This document shows positions 10,815 through 22,950 of a DNA stretch of 64,000 bases, in pieces. The DNA comes from Patella vulgata (taxonomy: Eukaryota > Mollusca > Gastropoda > Patellidae). The stretch is from contig NC_065886.2 of the NCBI RefSeq assembly GCF_932274485.2, positions 11,607,501-11,671,500 of the forward strand, read 5' to 3'. The notes under the pieces are model-generated. The model made no database searches. It had not been told where the DNA came from and was given only the letters and a program-made list of their open reading frames with translations. The position numbers were made by a program, and so were the translations under genes. Each line of letters starts with the position of its first letter. Position 1 is the first letter of the stretch.

Positions 10815-11071
10815 CAACACATAAGGATAACTTTTTATAGATGATAGGTAAACATAGTATTTGCATACTTCACAATTTACGCTGAAGCAAAACAGATCTC
10901 TGATTGCTTTTATTTCAATATAGTTACATAATATTTAATACTGGCGGGGAGAATTTTGCTTGGGCAGCAGTGTTTTAGTCTACTCGCTAGGGTTCTTTAA
11001 CGTGCACACAAATGTGAAAGGGTGGAGCTCTGGTCTTTATTTGTGTATTTACATTTCTCATTTCTTCTCAA

Positions 11072-11166
11072 TGCTGAGAGAGAGAGATAGAGAGAGAGAG
11101 AGGTCTTTAGCAGTGAGAGAAAACCGGAGGACCAGTAAAACAACCCACAAGGTTGGACAAGGCTAA
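11072..11166 (-). mobile_element. SINE family A fragment
   Basis: GA tract followed directly by GGTCTTTAGCAGTGAGAG and the core up to AAGGTTGGACAAGG. The segment between tail and core is deleted. A weak family B-like stretch (TTTAACGTGCACACAAATGT) lies just upstream at about 10940-11030. Confidence 0.75.
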
Positions 11167-12640
11167 GAAAGACCCCGCTCCACCTACGAAAGTGAATTAA
11201 GTATTAACATGAACAGTTGGCCTGAAATACCCTAATTCGTATTGAGTGCACGTTAAATATCCATTTCTCTTTCTTCACCAACTACAAATCAAACCAACTT
11301 TAAAATAGAGTCAGATAAAGAAAACAAAATGTACACAAATGTAAAATAGCATAAAGTCAAGTCAGCAACATTTTAAGTCAATTAGTACACCATACTTCAT
11401 TCATTTTGAATTCGTCAAATGGGTTAATAAATTTGAAATCTATCTGTGTCACAACTGCTATTTAAATGTAATGAGATTTTCGTTGCCTGTGGGAACAAAA
11501 TCTGATTTTTGAAAGATAAACAAAGCAATGATTTGCCTAATAATTTACTTAAAACTGTCTAGAATTTGAAATGAAAATATTCTAAACATTTAAAGAAATT
11601 CTTCTACTTTATTAAGAAATTTAATTTGTACAAACCCAACAGAATTTACTCTAATTCAAAAATACAGTCAATATTTGTCTAAAGACAGAGGTAAACCATA
11701 TGCTCTTCTTGATATCTTCTAGGGCAAATGCTCATATCCTATGACCCTTGACCCAGGGATGTCACCAATCCCTGTACAGGTGTCTCTTTGTTCCCTGGCT
11801 ATTATCATCATTATGTAACCCAGTCATTGGTCGATTACAAAGGGTGTTGGAATGTGAGAAAGTATTTGATTGGTGGATAATGTATAGTAAAACGGCTGCA
11901 TGTTTAGGGAAGTGTGAATTAGAAACCGTTTAACTAGACAAACTGTTAAATGATTATAAGAGCTTAGTTTAGATTACCCCGAGATAAACATTTAGATTAG
12001 GAATAACAAGAAAGGATTTAGTTAATTGGGCTGGGGATTAGTTTAAAACATATGTTTATATATACTCCATCTTGCTAATATACTGTTTAAATTACTTAAT
12101 ACAGAGATGTGATATCAATTAAATATATACTTTCATCTTTTGTATAAATTATTTATTAGGAGTAAAACTAATATTGTCTTTATGAATATATAGGATTTTA
12201 TTTTTAAAAGGTTTGTTCCCAGGAGTTCTACCTCATAAGCCTTGTTTCAATCTGTTTCATAGCAGTAATGCAAAAGCTTTCTTTTAAAATAACACTGTGT
12301 AAGTTCACAAACAGGACAGGATGTCACATGGTACAGAGTCAATAACACATACATAGGATGTAGTAAAACAAACTGCTTCAGACAGAATTAGTGCCTTTTA
12401 CACATCTTACGCCTTTGGTACTATTTATTTACACCAAATAGGAAATATTTTTTATCCAGATATATCTCTAACACATTTATTTTTTTTCTTAAGAATTTAA
12501 ATAATTGTTTTAGAATTTAATTAATTTGCAGAAGAAAAAAGTTAATATTGAGGGTTAATTAATTCACACCCATGGCATCCCTTGCAGTGATAGTAGTGAC
12601 CTAGGGGATATTTACTGTTGATCAGTATACCTTACTCATG
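11167..12640. other. Unique DNA, no gene seen
   Basis: AT-rich sequence, probably intronic. A part near 11740-11830 is richer in GC, but possible splice sites there are weak and I do not call an exon. Confidence 0.45.
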
Positions 12641-12645
12641 AATAT

Positions 12646-13033
12646 TTAAACTAAAATGGGGGGTTGGATGGCTGAGTAGTTAGCACGTGCGCGCTGCATC
12701 ATAAAGTCTGTCATTGAGTCAACTGGCGTGGTTTCGATTCCCCGGTTGTACGTGATAAGGAATAGGGTCGCCTGTCCAACCTCGTGGGTTTCTCCGGGTC
12801 CTCTGGTTTCCTCCCACTGCTAAAGACCCCTACGTGCAAACGAATTATGGAAATAAAATTGAACCATGTTATTCCAAAAATGACCTAGTTTGTGTCCAGT
12901 GAACGTTAAACCCCATTTCTCTTTCTCTCTCTTAAACTAAAATATTGTATAGATGCAGCCTTTTCATTAGTTGTGAGTTAATATCATATCAGCCAATGAA
13001 AAGGCTGTATATTATCAAAATATTTTAGTTTAA
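12646..13033. mobile_element. Palindromic MITE carrying a SINE
   Basis: The ends are inverted copies, TTAAACTAAAATATT on the left (its last three bases now lie beyond the SINE, 12944-12946) and AATATTTTAGTTTAA at 13019-13033. Inside, CAGCCTTTTCATT (12956-12968) pairs with AATGAAAAGGCTG (12995-13007). Without the SINE it is about 100 bp. A relative lies at 41048-41226. Confidence 0.75.
12658..12931 (+). mobile_element. SINE family A with 12-bp target duplication
   Basis: Flanked by TTAAACTAAAAT at 12646-12657 and 12932-12943, so it inserted into the left arm of the palindromic MITE. Head, core and CTCTTTCTCTCTC tail are all present. Confidence 0.95.
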
Positions 13034-13244
13034 ATTTCTGCGAATAAGATCCCTAGATTGCATTAGTTCAAAATGGACGAATACATTTTTAATCAAGGGA
13101 ATTTTTTTTCTCACACTTCCATCGATTCCGAAGCGGACTAACCTCTCAATCAAGATTATGTGAACATTGTATATTAAGTGTTTTGTACATTTTCATCAAG
13201 TGAGAATAAATATGTTTCGCTTTTGTAATTTATAACTGTAATTA

Positions 13245-16200
13245 GGGTTTCACACTGCGTAGCTTGTGTGAAACACTATTGTTTTTGTTAAAATTATTAT
13301 TCTTATTATTATTATTCTTCTTTTGTTTTGAGTAGATCTCAGCAACTGATTGTCGGATCGTTACGATTTCTTCGGTTTTATCGGAAAAGTGGGTGTGACT
13401 TAGAGGATAAAGCTATTTTGAACGTTCTGCGACAATGCGAAATGTCCGAAATCACCGAAGCTATCGTTTTTAGAAATATTGCAGTAATTTTAACAATAAT
13501 CATTGGATTTTAACTTTCGATGCATTTTGGCATAGCCGGAGACGGGGCACATAGCTACGCTACTTTTGATTTTTGATTTTCGGCAAATCTTCGCAGATAT
13601 TAGGCGCTAAATTTAGAAAATTTAAATTTTTACAAAAAACTTTTTTATTTATGAATATTTTTTAATCGTGTTTTACACAAATATAACGAGTCCTCTGACT
13701 TGGGCAAAAATGTGAAAATTTTTTGTCTCGGTAATTTTCCTTGGCCCCCATTGGCTAATTCAGTTTTTCAGTCCTAGATTAATTATTTATTGTTCGATTT
13801 GTATAAAACAAAGTTCATATGCCCCGTTGTCTCAATTGTCATTTTTTTTGTTACCAATAGTGTTATCTGTCGGCACCGGAAGTGGCGTAAATTGACAAAA
13901 AACTACAATTTTGACAGTTAGGTACCATTTTTCGAAAGCAAATATTATTTTGTTCAAATCTGGTATAACTGAAATTGTGCGCCCTTTAAAGGCGCACAAA
14001 ATGTTGGGACCATTTTTTTTAATTTCGATTCCGTTTTCGGGCTATTTCGATTAAAAGGTGAAAAAAGGTGTAAAATTAAGCTATTTACAACCCATTCAGC
14101 GTTTTCATATTTTAAAATATTACTTCGTAACTTTCATAAACTCGTAGCAATAATCTATACGGAGAGAATGTATGTGAAAATTAATTTGTAATATGCGCAG
14201 TTGCCGAGAAATGGGCAATTTTGCATGAGTCACTTTTTACGCTAGTTTGCCTGTAAAAGAGTCAATTATTATTCGATTTTCATAAAAGTGACACCATTTG
14301 ATGTGTAATGTCAATTTTAACTAGGTCAAACCAATTTAACATTTTCAATATCACCGGAAATGACGTAATTTGGGCAAAAATTGTATTTATAGCCTTCGAA
14401 ACCAGTAATTTATTCAAATGAGTCATATTTGTTATTTGTTTAAAATTTTGATATTTGATTCAAATCAACTAATACAATGAACCCTTACGATCATATAGAT
14501 ATCACAAAATGGTTTCTAACTTGTTCAGTTGCGGAGAAATAGGCAATTTTCAACAGGTCACTTTTTAAGGTTTTTTTGTCAAAAAAAGTGTCAATTATTA
14601 TTCGATTTTCATGAAATTTTCACTGTGTGATACATAATGCCATTTACGATATCATACAAGTAATTTAAGATTTTCATTATCACCGGAAGTAACGTCATTT
14701 TGGCAAAAACTGTATTTTTAGCCTTCAAAACAGATATTTTATTCAAATGAATCAGATTTGTAATGTTTTTAAAATTATGATATTTGATTCCAATCAACAA
14801 ATAGAATGAACTCATTCGATCATACAGATACCTCAAAATGGTTTCTAACTTGTACGGTTGCAGAGAAATAGGCGGTTTTCTACAAGTCATTTTTCAAGGT
14901 TTTTGGTCTATAAAGGTGGCAATTATTATAGGATTTACATAAAATTTTCAACATGTGATGATGCTATTTCTGATTTCATAAACCAATTTAACATTTTCAT
15001 TATCACCGGAAGTAATGTAATTTTGACAGGATCACTGACATGTAGCAAATGAATTGATTGCTGGATTTGGTTGTTTCTGCGTCCATTTTATTTCATGTGT
15101 GCAATGCTTATGTGGAAACCTGTTTAACGGTTTCATTGGTACCGGAAGTGACATAAGTTCAAGGGTAACGTGGCACCGGTGAAACCCGTCATTACTGCTT
15201 CGCAGTTCTAGTTCTTATTATTATTATTATTCTTCTTTTGTTTTGAGTAGATCTCAGCAACTACTTGTCGCATCGTTACGATTTCTTCGGTTTTACTGGG
15301 AAAGTGGGTGTGACTTAGAGGATAAAGCTATTTTGAACGTTCTGCGACAATGCGAAATGTCCGAAATCACCGAAGTTATCGTTTTTACAAATATTGCGGT
15401 AATTTTAACAATAATCATGGGATTTTAACTTTCGATACATTTTGGCATAGCTGGAGACAGGGCACATAGCTGCGCTACTTTTGATTTTTGATTTTCGGCA
15501 AATCTTCGCAGATATTAGGCGCTAAATTTAGAAAATTTAAATTTTTACAAAAAACTTTTTTATTTATGAATATTTTTTAGTCGTGTTTTACACAAATATA
15601 ACGAGCCCTCTGACTTGGGCAAAAATGTGAAAAATTTTTGTCTCGGTAATTTTCCTTGGCCCCCATTGGCTAATTCAGTTTTTCAGTCCTAGATTAATTA
15701 TTTATTGTTCGATTTGTATAAAACAAAGTTCATATGCTCCGTTGTCTCAATTGTCATTTTTTTTGTTACCAATAGTGTTATCTGTCGGCACCGGAAGTGG
15801 CGTAAATTGACAAAAAACTACAATTTTGACAGTTAGGTACCATTTTTCGAAAGCAAATATTATTGTTTTCAAATCTGGTATAACTGAAATTGTGCGCCCT
15901 TTAAAGGCGCACAAAATGTTGGGACCAGTTTTTTTAATTTCGATTCCGTTTTCGGGCTATTTCGATTAAAAGGTGAAAAAAGGTGTAAAATTAAGCTATT
16001 TACAACCCATCCAGCGTTTTCATATTTTAAAATATTACTTCGTAACTTTCATAAACTCGTAGCAATAATCTATACGGAGAGAATGTATGTGAAAATTAAT
16101 TTGTAATATGCGCAGTTGCCGAGAAATGGGCAATTTTGCATGAGTCACTTTTTACGCTAGTTTGCCTGTAAAAGAGTCAATTATTATTCGATTTTCATAA

Positions 16201-17125
16201 AAGTGACACCATTTGATGTGTAATGTCAATTTTAACTAGGTCAAACCAAATTAACCCTTTCAATATCACCGGAAATGACGTAATTTGGGCAAAAATTGTA
16301 TTTATAGCCTTCGAAACCAGTAATTTATTCAAATGAGTCATATTTGTTATTTGTTTAAAATTTTGATATTTGATTCAAATCAACTAATACAATGACCCCT
16401 TACGATCATATAGATATCACAAAATGGTTTCTAACTTGTTCAGTTGCGGAGAAATAAGCAATTTTCAACAGGTCACTTTTTAAGGTTTTTTGTCAATAAA
16501 AGTCTCAATTATTATTCGATTTTCATGAAATTTTCACTGTGTGATACATAATGCCATTTACGATTTCATACAAGTAATTTCAGATTTTCATTATCACCGG
16601 AAGTAACGTCATTTTGGCAAAAACTGTATTTTTAGCCTTCAAAACAGATATTTTATTCAAATGAATCAGATTTGTAATGTTTTTAAAATTATGATATTTG
16701 ATTCCAATCAACAAATAGAATGAACTCCTTCGATCATACAGATACCTCAAAATGGTTTCTAACTTGTACGGTTGCAGAGAAATAGGCGATTTTCTACAAG
16801 TCATTTTTCAAGGTTTTTGGTCTATAAAGGTGGCAATTATTATAGGATTTACATAAAATTTTCACCATGTGATCATGCTATTTCTGATTTCATAAACCAA
16901 TTTAACATTTTCATTATCACCGGAAGTAATGTAATTTTGACAGGATCACTGACATGTAGCAAATGAATTGATTGCTGGATTTGGTTGTTTCTGCGTCCAT
17001 TTTATTTCATGTGTGCAATGCTTATGTGGAAACCTGTTTAACGGTTTCATTGGTACCGGAAGTGACATAAGTTCAAGGGTAACGTGGCACTGGTGAAACC
17101 CGTCATTACTGCTTCGCAGTTCTAG
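13245..17125 (+). mobile_element. Helentron-like non-autonomous element, head-to-tail dimer
   Basis: The left end carries GGGTTTCAC (13245-13253) within a hairpin (13247-13255 with 13266-13274). Each unit ends with the inverted motif GTGAAACCC, then a hairpin ACTGC-TTC-GCAGT and CTAG before a T (15208-15211 and 17122-17125). Two bodies of ~1.91 kb follow each other directly (13301-15211 and 15213-17125), differing at only a few bases per hundred where I compared them. Each starts at a TCTTATTATT tract; the second lacks the left hairpin. Subterminal inverted motifs, a 3' hairpin and a CTAG end before T fit the Helitron/Helentron group of rolling-circle transposons. No helicase or Rep frame is present, so it is non-autonomous. 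The open frames of about 60 codons inside are not recognisable proteins. Confidence 0.7.
13873..15205 (+). repeat. Diverged ~325-bp subrepeats inside the first unit
   Basis: The motif CACCGGAARTRACGT recurs at about 13874, 14352, 14681 and 15004, with related ACCGGAAGT near 15137. Text after each is alike (GGCAAAAACTGTATTTTTAG, then a TTCAAATGA segment and TTTCTAACTTGT). Spacing is 478, 329 and 323 bp. The second unit repeats the pattern. Confidence 0.7.
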
Positions 17126-17225
17126 TTTGTGATTATAATTATATACAATGTATTTATATGTCCGTAAATAATTTAATACAGGAAATGGATTTAAATAAGT
17201 TCCGGCTTGCTTTCAGATCCCATTA

Positions 17226-17625
17226 TTAAACATACATTATGCAAGAGCTAAATCTGCGTATTGCATGTTTTTCTTTAGGACTGAAATGATATCTAAATTA
17301 TTAATTATACATTAATTAACTTATCCAGACCATAATCAACTCTTGATGGCATCGCTAGCCTGTGATGTTTATTGGATTAGGTTCCGATTTGCTGTTCGAC
17401 TTCCGTTAATAATTTAAGAAATGGATAATCGAGATTATGTTTTTATCGTACTGACTTTAGTAATGATGATCGAGGCTATGTCGAAAATTCAGTCAATAAT
17501 ATCTTGGTTCAGAGTGGATCAATTTGACTGAAATTTTCAGTAAATTGCCTTTACATTATCTAGTTTTTAACTATTATAGTGATAACTGCCAGCTCTTTAT
17601 CTAATCTCCCATAATGTATCTTTAA
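17226..17625 (-). mobile_element. TIR element (400-bp family), complete
   Basis: It starts TTAAACATACATTATGC and ends ATAATGTATCTTTAA, inverted repeats of each other. Length is 400 bp. Flanking bases are compatible with a TA (or TTAA) target. No transposase frame is present. Confidence 0.8.
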
Positions 17626-18096
17626 ATATTGTAGTTTATAATATGTAAATATTGATTGAATAAATATTGTTAGAAAAAAAAACCCCAAAAAACATTTTTT
17701 GGGGCATCAGGGATCCCTAATAACAATCTGAGAATTTTCTGTCCATATATAGTATTAAATAAATTAAACAGCGAAGTTGGAATCGCTGGACATTTATGTA
17801 TGGAACATCTTTAACTGAATACAAAAATAATGTGATCAGAGAATAATAATTCTTCATTTTCTATTTTTATATTTGTCTATTTTAAGCATTAAGTCCCATT
17901 CTTTGCTTATTAATATTTTAAAAATGTCAATCAGTTATCTTTATGTCAGTATATAATCTAATACTGATTACACACTTTGGTTAAAAACATTGGTTATTTA
18001 TCAGAAGAACATGTAATAATAGATTAATTCACTTATAATTACACATTGAAATACTGTAAACTCTTATATATTAAATACTGTAAACTCTTACTGTGA
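17626..18096. other. Unique AT-rich DNA
   Basis: No gene seen. A short hairpin (CCCCAAAAAACATTTTTTGG) lies near 17683-17704. Confidence 0.4.
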
Positions 18097-18347
18097 GAGG
18101 GGAGGAACAGCATTTAACTTTCACTGCAAACAAACTGTCATTTTGGGACTAACAATTTTATTTCAATAATTCAGGTGTAAGTAGGGGTCTTTAGCAGTGG
18201 GAGGAAACAAGAGAACCCTACTCTCTTGTCACATACAAGCAGGGAATTGAAACCATGCCTTTAGACTCATTGTTATATTGGAACCTATGTCACACCTTAT
18301 GACAGATCTAAAGTGCACACGATAGAACATTCGATGATCCAACCCCT
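18097..18347 (-). mobile_element. SINE family A, decayed
   Basis: GAGAGG tail, CATTTAACTTTCACTGC, a shortened core and CGATGATCCAACCCCTC at the head. It faces the plus-strand copy at 18466-18712 across ~120 bp. Confidence 0.75.
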
Positions 18348-18465
18348 CTTAATAAATAATGGGATTGGACACCATGATGAATAAATTTGGTACATGAGGG
18401 TGTCAGGGACAACAGTAGGGTAAGTGCATTTACCCGCCTTTCGTGGCTTTGTCTCCAAGAGGAGA

Positions 18466-18712
18466 GGGGTGGGGTTGCTGAATGTGTGCATTGTATATCG
18501 TAAGGTCTGTCATTGAGTCAAGTGGCATAGTTTCGCTTCCCTGCTTGCACATGAGTAAGTTTGCCTGTCCAACCTCGTGGGTTTTCTCTGGGTTTCCTCC
18601 CACGGCTAAAGCCCCTATGTACCAGCGAATAAAATTTAACCATATGTCAGTCCCAAAATGACCTAGTTTATGTTGAGTGGGCGTTAAAACCCATTTCTCT
18701 CTCTCTCTCTAT
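18466..18712 (+). mobile_element. SINE family A
   Basis: GGGGTTGCTGAATGTGTGC head, GTTTCGCTTCCCTGC box B-like segment, core and a long CT tail. It forms a head-to-head inverted pair with 18097-18347. Confidence 0.8.
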
Positions 18713-19211
18713 CTTCCATACAGATCAACGTTCTTAACATATATCGAATATTCTCTTCGAGTGTAACGAAAACAAAATATCTGAAATTGTTAGCAACTTT
18801 ATCATGGTCGAACGTTTTACTTGATCAAACAAAATACTTTATCGTAAATCATGTGACTATCTAGGTTGGAATGTCAAACACCACATTTAATGTAAATATG
18901 ACAAGGGAGAGAACTCTAATGCTATGAAGGTCAACCGCTCAATGCTAAGACACTAGTAAATATTTCGCTTGTCATGTAAATAATTAAGGATAAGGTCACT
19001 TCATTATAAAATATCTTCATTTTATTGTGTAAATTTTGTAAAGAGTTTATTTCTGTAAAGGAGTTAATAAATTGAAAGATAATAAAAAAAGCGATGGAAT
19101 CTGTTAAATCATAAACATGTAATATATCCGACGAAGTTTGGTTGATGAGATGAGCTGTTCGCAATCATATAAAATTGGGTTTTCAACGTCTCCCGCCTCT
19201 GCACAATATAA

Positions 19212-19652
19212 TTAAAGATGCATTATGTAAGATTTAGATAAAGAGCTGGCAGTTCTAGATTTAATAGTTTAAAAGTAGATAATAAAAAAGTAATATGTTG
19301 AAAATTTCAGTCCAATTACTTCACTATTTGAAAAATAGCATAGTCTCGATTTTTATTAGTACCGTTGTTACAATAATAAACAAAGGTCTTGATTGTCTAT
19401 TTTTAAATTAAATTATTAAATGGCGATCATGTTTCAATCCATTCAAAATCACAACCATCTGATGGTCTAGAGAGTGGATTATAGGCCTGTCATGTGAAAT
19501 GAAATGAAATGAGGTTTAACGTCCTACTGTTTTGCTCTGAACTGGGCTAATGAAGATGGGGACTTGTCATGTGAATAAATGTCTAATTAATAATTGAGAC
19601 CAAAAGAAAGACCTACAATAGGCAGATTTAGCTCTTACATAATGCATCTTTA
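19212..19652 (+). mobile_element. TIR element (400-bp family), complete, SINE inside
   Basis: TTAAAGATGCATTATGTAAG at the left matches TCTTACATAATGCATCTTTA at the right as an inverted repeat. The flanks fit a TA target. A family B fragment lies at 19498-19560. Confidence 0.85.
19498..19560 (-). mobile_element. Very short SINE family B insert with target duplication
   Basis: About 60 bp of the family B tail end, bounded by CCTGTCATGTGA and CTTGTCATGTGA. A severely 5'-truncated copy with its duplication intact is what target-primed reverse transcription leaves. Confidence 0.85.
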
Positions 19653-19963
19653 TCATGATTGTCTTTTCCGTGAATGATCACTCACCTTTTTTTTTTTTTC
19701 AATATGTATATGTCACTGCATGTGAACATGGTGTTATTAATTTTTATTCATATTTTGCAAATGAATAAAATGAGGTTGTATCGTCAATACAATACCTTGG
19801 TCATTTTGAGACTAACATGTGGTCAATTTTTATTTCTGTGGTTCCATGTGAGGGTGGAGAATTTTAGGGGTATCAGATCTTGAGTAACAAATTAGTGACA
19901 AAGTAAAGTCCCAAAAATGGTATATATATTTTTAAAAGAAACAAGTAGTTTTTAATGTCTTAC
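19653..19963. other. Intron-like DNA
   Basis: No gene seen. A T-rich run lies near 19688-19700. The donor of the candidate exon lies at the right edge. Confidence 0.4.
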
Positions 19964-20145
19964 CCAAATCCTGGCATCAGGCGACCACAGAACCAACAAT
20001 AATCCAATTGAAAACTGGCTGCAATTGCTTGTTTTGTCACTGTTGATTGTAACTGGGTATAGGATCGCGAAAACCCGTTCTTCCCTTTCACAGGAAGCTT
20101 AGGGGTCTCGAGACGAAGCGCCTCAGAAGGGGCTATGGAAGCCAT
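19964..20145 (-). CDS. Candidate first coding exon of an unidentified gene
   Basis: On the minus strand an ATG in the context TTCAAAATGG (20143-20145) opens 60 codons plus two bases, ending at the donor GGATTTGG/GTAAGA. Another in-frame ATG lies seven codons upstream (20164-20166); I prefer the inner one for its purine-rich context. The peptide begins MASIAPSEALRLETPKLPVK, continues with TQLQSTVTKQAIAASFQLDY, and ends in a Cys/Trp-containing CWFCGRLMPGF. No signal peptide, membrane segment or known motif is obvious. Composition is GC-richer than the flanks. The trailing GG plus the first T of the exon at 4148-4244 would make a glycine codon, so the two could be spliced directly over 15.7 kb. 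It could also be a chance frame or a decayed repeat. Confidence 0.4.
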
Positions 20146-20166
20146 TTTGAAATATCTCTCACACAT

Positions 20167-20524
20167 ATGAAGTTCATATTATGCCTCTCGCACAACTTCA
20201 TGTTTTTTGATAAGACTGGATAACACTTGCATTATTCACAAATAATTTAATTATTTAAGAAATTATGTCATCCAAATGATGTCCACATCGTGGTATCATA
20301 ATCCTCAGTAAATCCTGGTGAAATTTAACATCATTTAAGATTTAAATCCATATTTTGTCAAGCTGAATTCAAGGTTTTTAATTCTGCAGTACTTGATTGT
20401 TAAGTCTACACATTCCGAAATTTGTCAGTCCACGAAAATATTTTTATATAGGTCTCCACCGGATATCTGTAATAAATTTAATTTCATGAAATAATTTCAG
20501 TTATTTTAGCACATCAAATTAAAA
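20167..20524. other. Possible 5' UTR or promoter side of the candidate exon
   Basis: If the gene starts here, this AT-rich stretch lies upstream of its ATG. I see no clear TATA box, initiator or CpG cluster. Confidence 0.25.
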
Positions 20525-20885
20525 CAGTTCCTAAATACATGTAGCACATCAAAAAAATACGGCATCAAATTATCACACCTCCAAATTAACACAATTCCAA
20601 ATTAACACACCACCAAATTAGCACACCTCCAACCCCCTAAATTAGCACACCTCCAAATTAACACACCTCCAAACTAAGACAACTTCAAATTAAGATAAGT
20701 CGAAATTAACACAACCCCAAATTAATACAACCTCAAATTAACACAACTCCAAAATAAGACAACTCCAAAATAAGACAACTCCAAATAGCACATCAAATGA
20801 ACATAACTCTAAATGAACACAACAACTAAACAGCACACCAAATGAACACAGTTTGTAAATAACACAACTCCGAAATAACACAAAT
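20525..20885. repeat. Minisatellite, CCAAATTAACACACCT core
   Basis: About 20 irregular units of 16-18 bp, such as CTCCAAATTAACACA and CTCCAAAATAAGACAA. The array is loose and interrupted, so probably old. Confidence 0.8.
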
Positions 20886-21519
20886 TTTATCTATTAAAAA
20901 CACACATTTTCCTCAAGACAACAACTGAAAAGATATTCCTAATATAGCAATTACTGATACTAATCAAATGTAACCTTTTTCAAAATACTTACAATTAACA
21001 TTAATTTCTTATCTAGATCACAGAATACAAACCTTATATATTATAACATAATGTACTAATGATTGCAGGAGGACCACACTACACACAAAACAAAATCGAC
21101 AAACCTACGGACAAGACAAACTACAACAAACATCAAATCAAATGAATGCATTCGAGGGCCAGCCGTAAGTGTCCTCTTCACTCAACATGAAAAAATATGA
21201 TTTACGAAAAACATGTAACAGAAATAATGCGACCGATCTTCGGTACTACAAGATTGTAATTTAACAGGACATAATTCTGAGGAATATAATTACTGTTTAT
21301 TAATGAGGGTTGTTTCGACTAGGATTCTCTAATATTTATCAATCAATGAGTTCCGTGCATTTCCAATTCAATAACTAAATTCCATTGACACAATTTAAGA
21401 ATGTAATTATATTTTTAAAATCTGTTACTCAAGACTAATAATGACATGGGGTGGACATGATGAATGAGAAGAAACATACATCAGAGATTTACACGACAGC
21501 TGTGAATTATAGATTTAAA
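20886..21519. other. Unique DNA, no gene seen
   Basis: AT-rich, without splice-bounded open frames or repeats I recognise. Confidence 0.4.
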
Positions 21520-21780
21520 TTAGAAGGAGTCACAATGGCCCATTAGCCAGGAAGTCCTGGGTTTCATCACGGTGTTGACAAAGAAACACTGACATTCGGA
21601 TGGGATGAAAAAAAAAAAAATACTTTTTAAATGTTGGCGTACACGTAAAAATACAGTGGCAGTTAGAATTCGAAGAAGAGGAGGCGAAAATGCTGCTTTT
21701 CGGGGCAAATTTTTAATTTACTTATAGCCCGGTTGGTGCAGATAAGTAGGCCTGTAGGCCTAAACCCTATCTCATTTCAT
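21520..21780 (+). mobile_element. SINE family B, decayed
   Basis: The head is recognisable at CCATTAGCCAGGAAGTCCTG and GGTTTCATCACGG, the body at CGTACACGTAAAAATAC, and the end at AAACCCTATCTCATTTCAT. Confidence 0.75.
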
Positions 21781-22681
21781 ACTTAAGTCAGAAATATTAT
21801 CGATCAACCGAGAAATTATCTCCACTATGACAATCAGAGACATTAATAGGTTCTGTTTAGTGATGGCTGCCAACAGTCAAGTAAGAGGCAGATTATCCTT
21901 ACCCCGATAACACTTGATACCACTTATCATTGATTATTTCAAGTGCACAAAGCTAACAGTGTTTGTTATTCTGCTATGTTTTCATCCACTAAATAAAACA
22001 CAAGAAAATTATGACAAGCTTAAAATTAAGGCATCTGTCACAGACATGGTCAGGCACAAAAACAGGTTTTGTCAGGCATAAATCCATCTGGTGACGCTCA
22101 TTATCATCAGCCTTTTCATCAATATTTTTAATACACGCTCCACCACAAAATTTAAAATATCAGATACTAGTAGGTGATAATAGTACTAAAAGCATTATTT
22201 CTCAGTCTCAATGTTGATAAGTTCCATGAGAAATAAATAACACAAAAACCACAAACTATAACCCACACTTCACAGATTACAAATCGCAACTTTCCTCTTA
22301 CGGGTACTTAAAAACAACAAATCAAATGCTAAGTATTCTTCAAATGTATTTGCATATCTAATTCCTATAGAACATACTTAATTGTTTTGAATAGCCTGTA
22401 GATAAATTCTGATACTTTAAAAGCAGAAAGCTAATTCTAATAGGAGAATACTATAATTTGTGTTGTATACACAAGTAGAGATATTCTGATATTAAAGCTA
22501 CTGAAGACAAGTGTGTGTAATAGTACACACTGATCAACCGTATACCACAGCTAATATATTATAGAGGTATACCAGTATAGTAATCTCACTTGTAGGGGTT
22601 GTATCTAGATTATATAGCTACTATATAGTCTTCTATAGTTAGTAGTCAACATTCCTTATATATACTCATTATACAAGATTG
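21781..22681. other. Unique AT-rich DNA, no gene seen
   Basis: I see no exon, TIR element or tandem array in this stretch. Confidence 0.4.
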
Positions 22682-22756
22682 TGGGTATGGATGGCCGAAT
22701 GGTTGTATCATAAGGTCTGTCATTGAGTCAACTCGCGTGTTTTTGATTTCTCTGTT
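22682..22756 (+). mobile_element. SINE family A head, joined to an inverted copy
   Basis: Only the tRNA-like head (TGGATGGCCGAATGG to about GCGTGTTTTTGATTTC). It passes within a few bases into the reverse-oriented copy at 22757. Confidence 0.8.
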
Positions 22757-22950
22757 TTATTTCAATAATTCGCTTGCGCGTATGGGTCTTTAGCAATGGG
22801 AGGAAACCGGAGGACCTGGTGAAAACCCACGAGGTTGGACAGGCGACCCTACTCCTTGTCGCGTACAGCCGGGGAATCAAAACCACGCCACTCAATGATA
22901 GACCGTCTGATAAAGCACGCACATGCTAACCATTCAGCCACCCCCCCCCC
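22757..22950 (-). mobile_element. SINE family A lacking its tail, inverted junction
   Basis: It starts inside the family at TTTTATTTCAATAATTCGC and runs to the head and a long C run. With 22682-22756 the two heads flank the locus, a structure that simple insertion does not explain. Confidence 0.85.

Noticed and set aside
11740-11830. Small minus-strand exon (CCAGGGAACAAAGAGACACC)
   Set aside because: The donor is weak (GG/GTCAAG), the frame is short, and the phase relation to the other exons could not be tested.
15243-15428. The same ~61-codon frame in both 1.9-kb units (also 13328-13513)
   Set aside because: Its conservation follows from the recent duplication of the unit. No motif of a replication or helicase protein.
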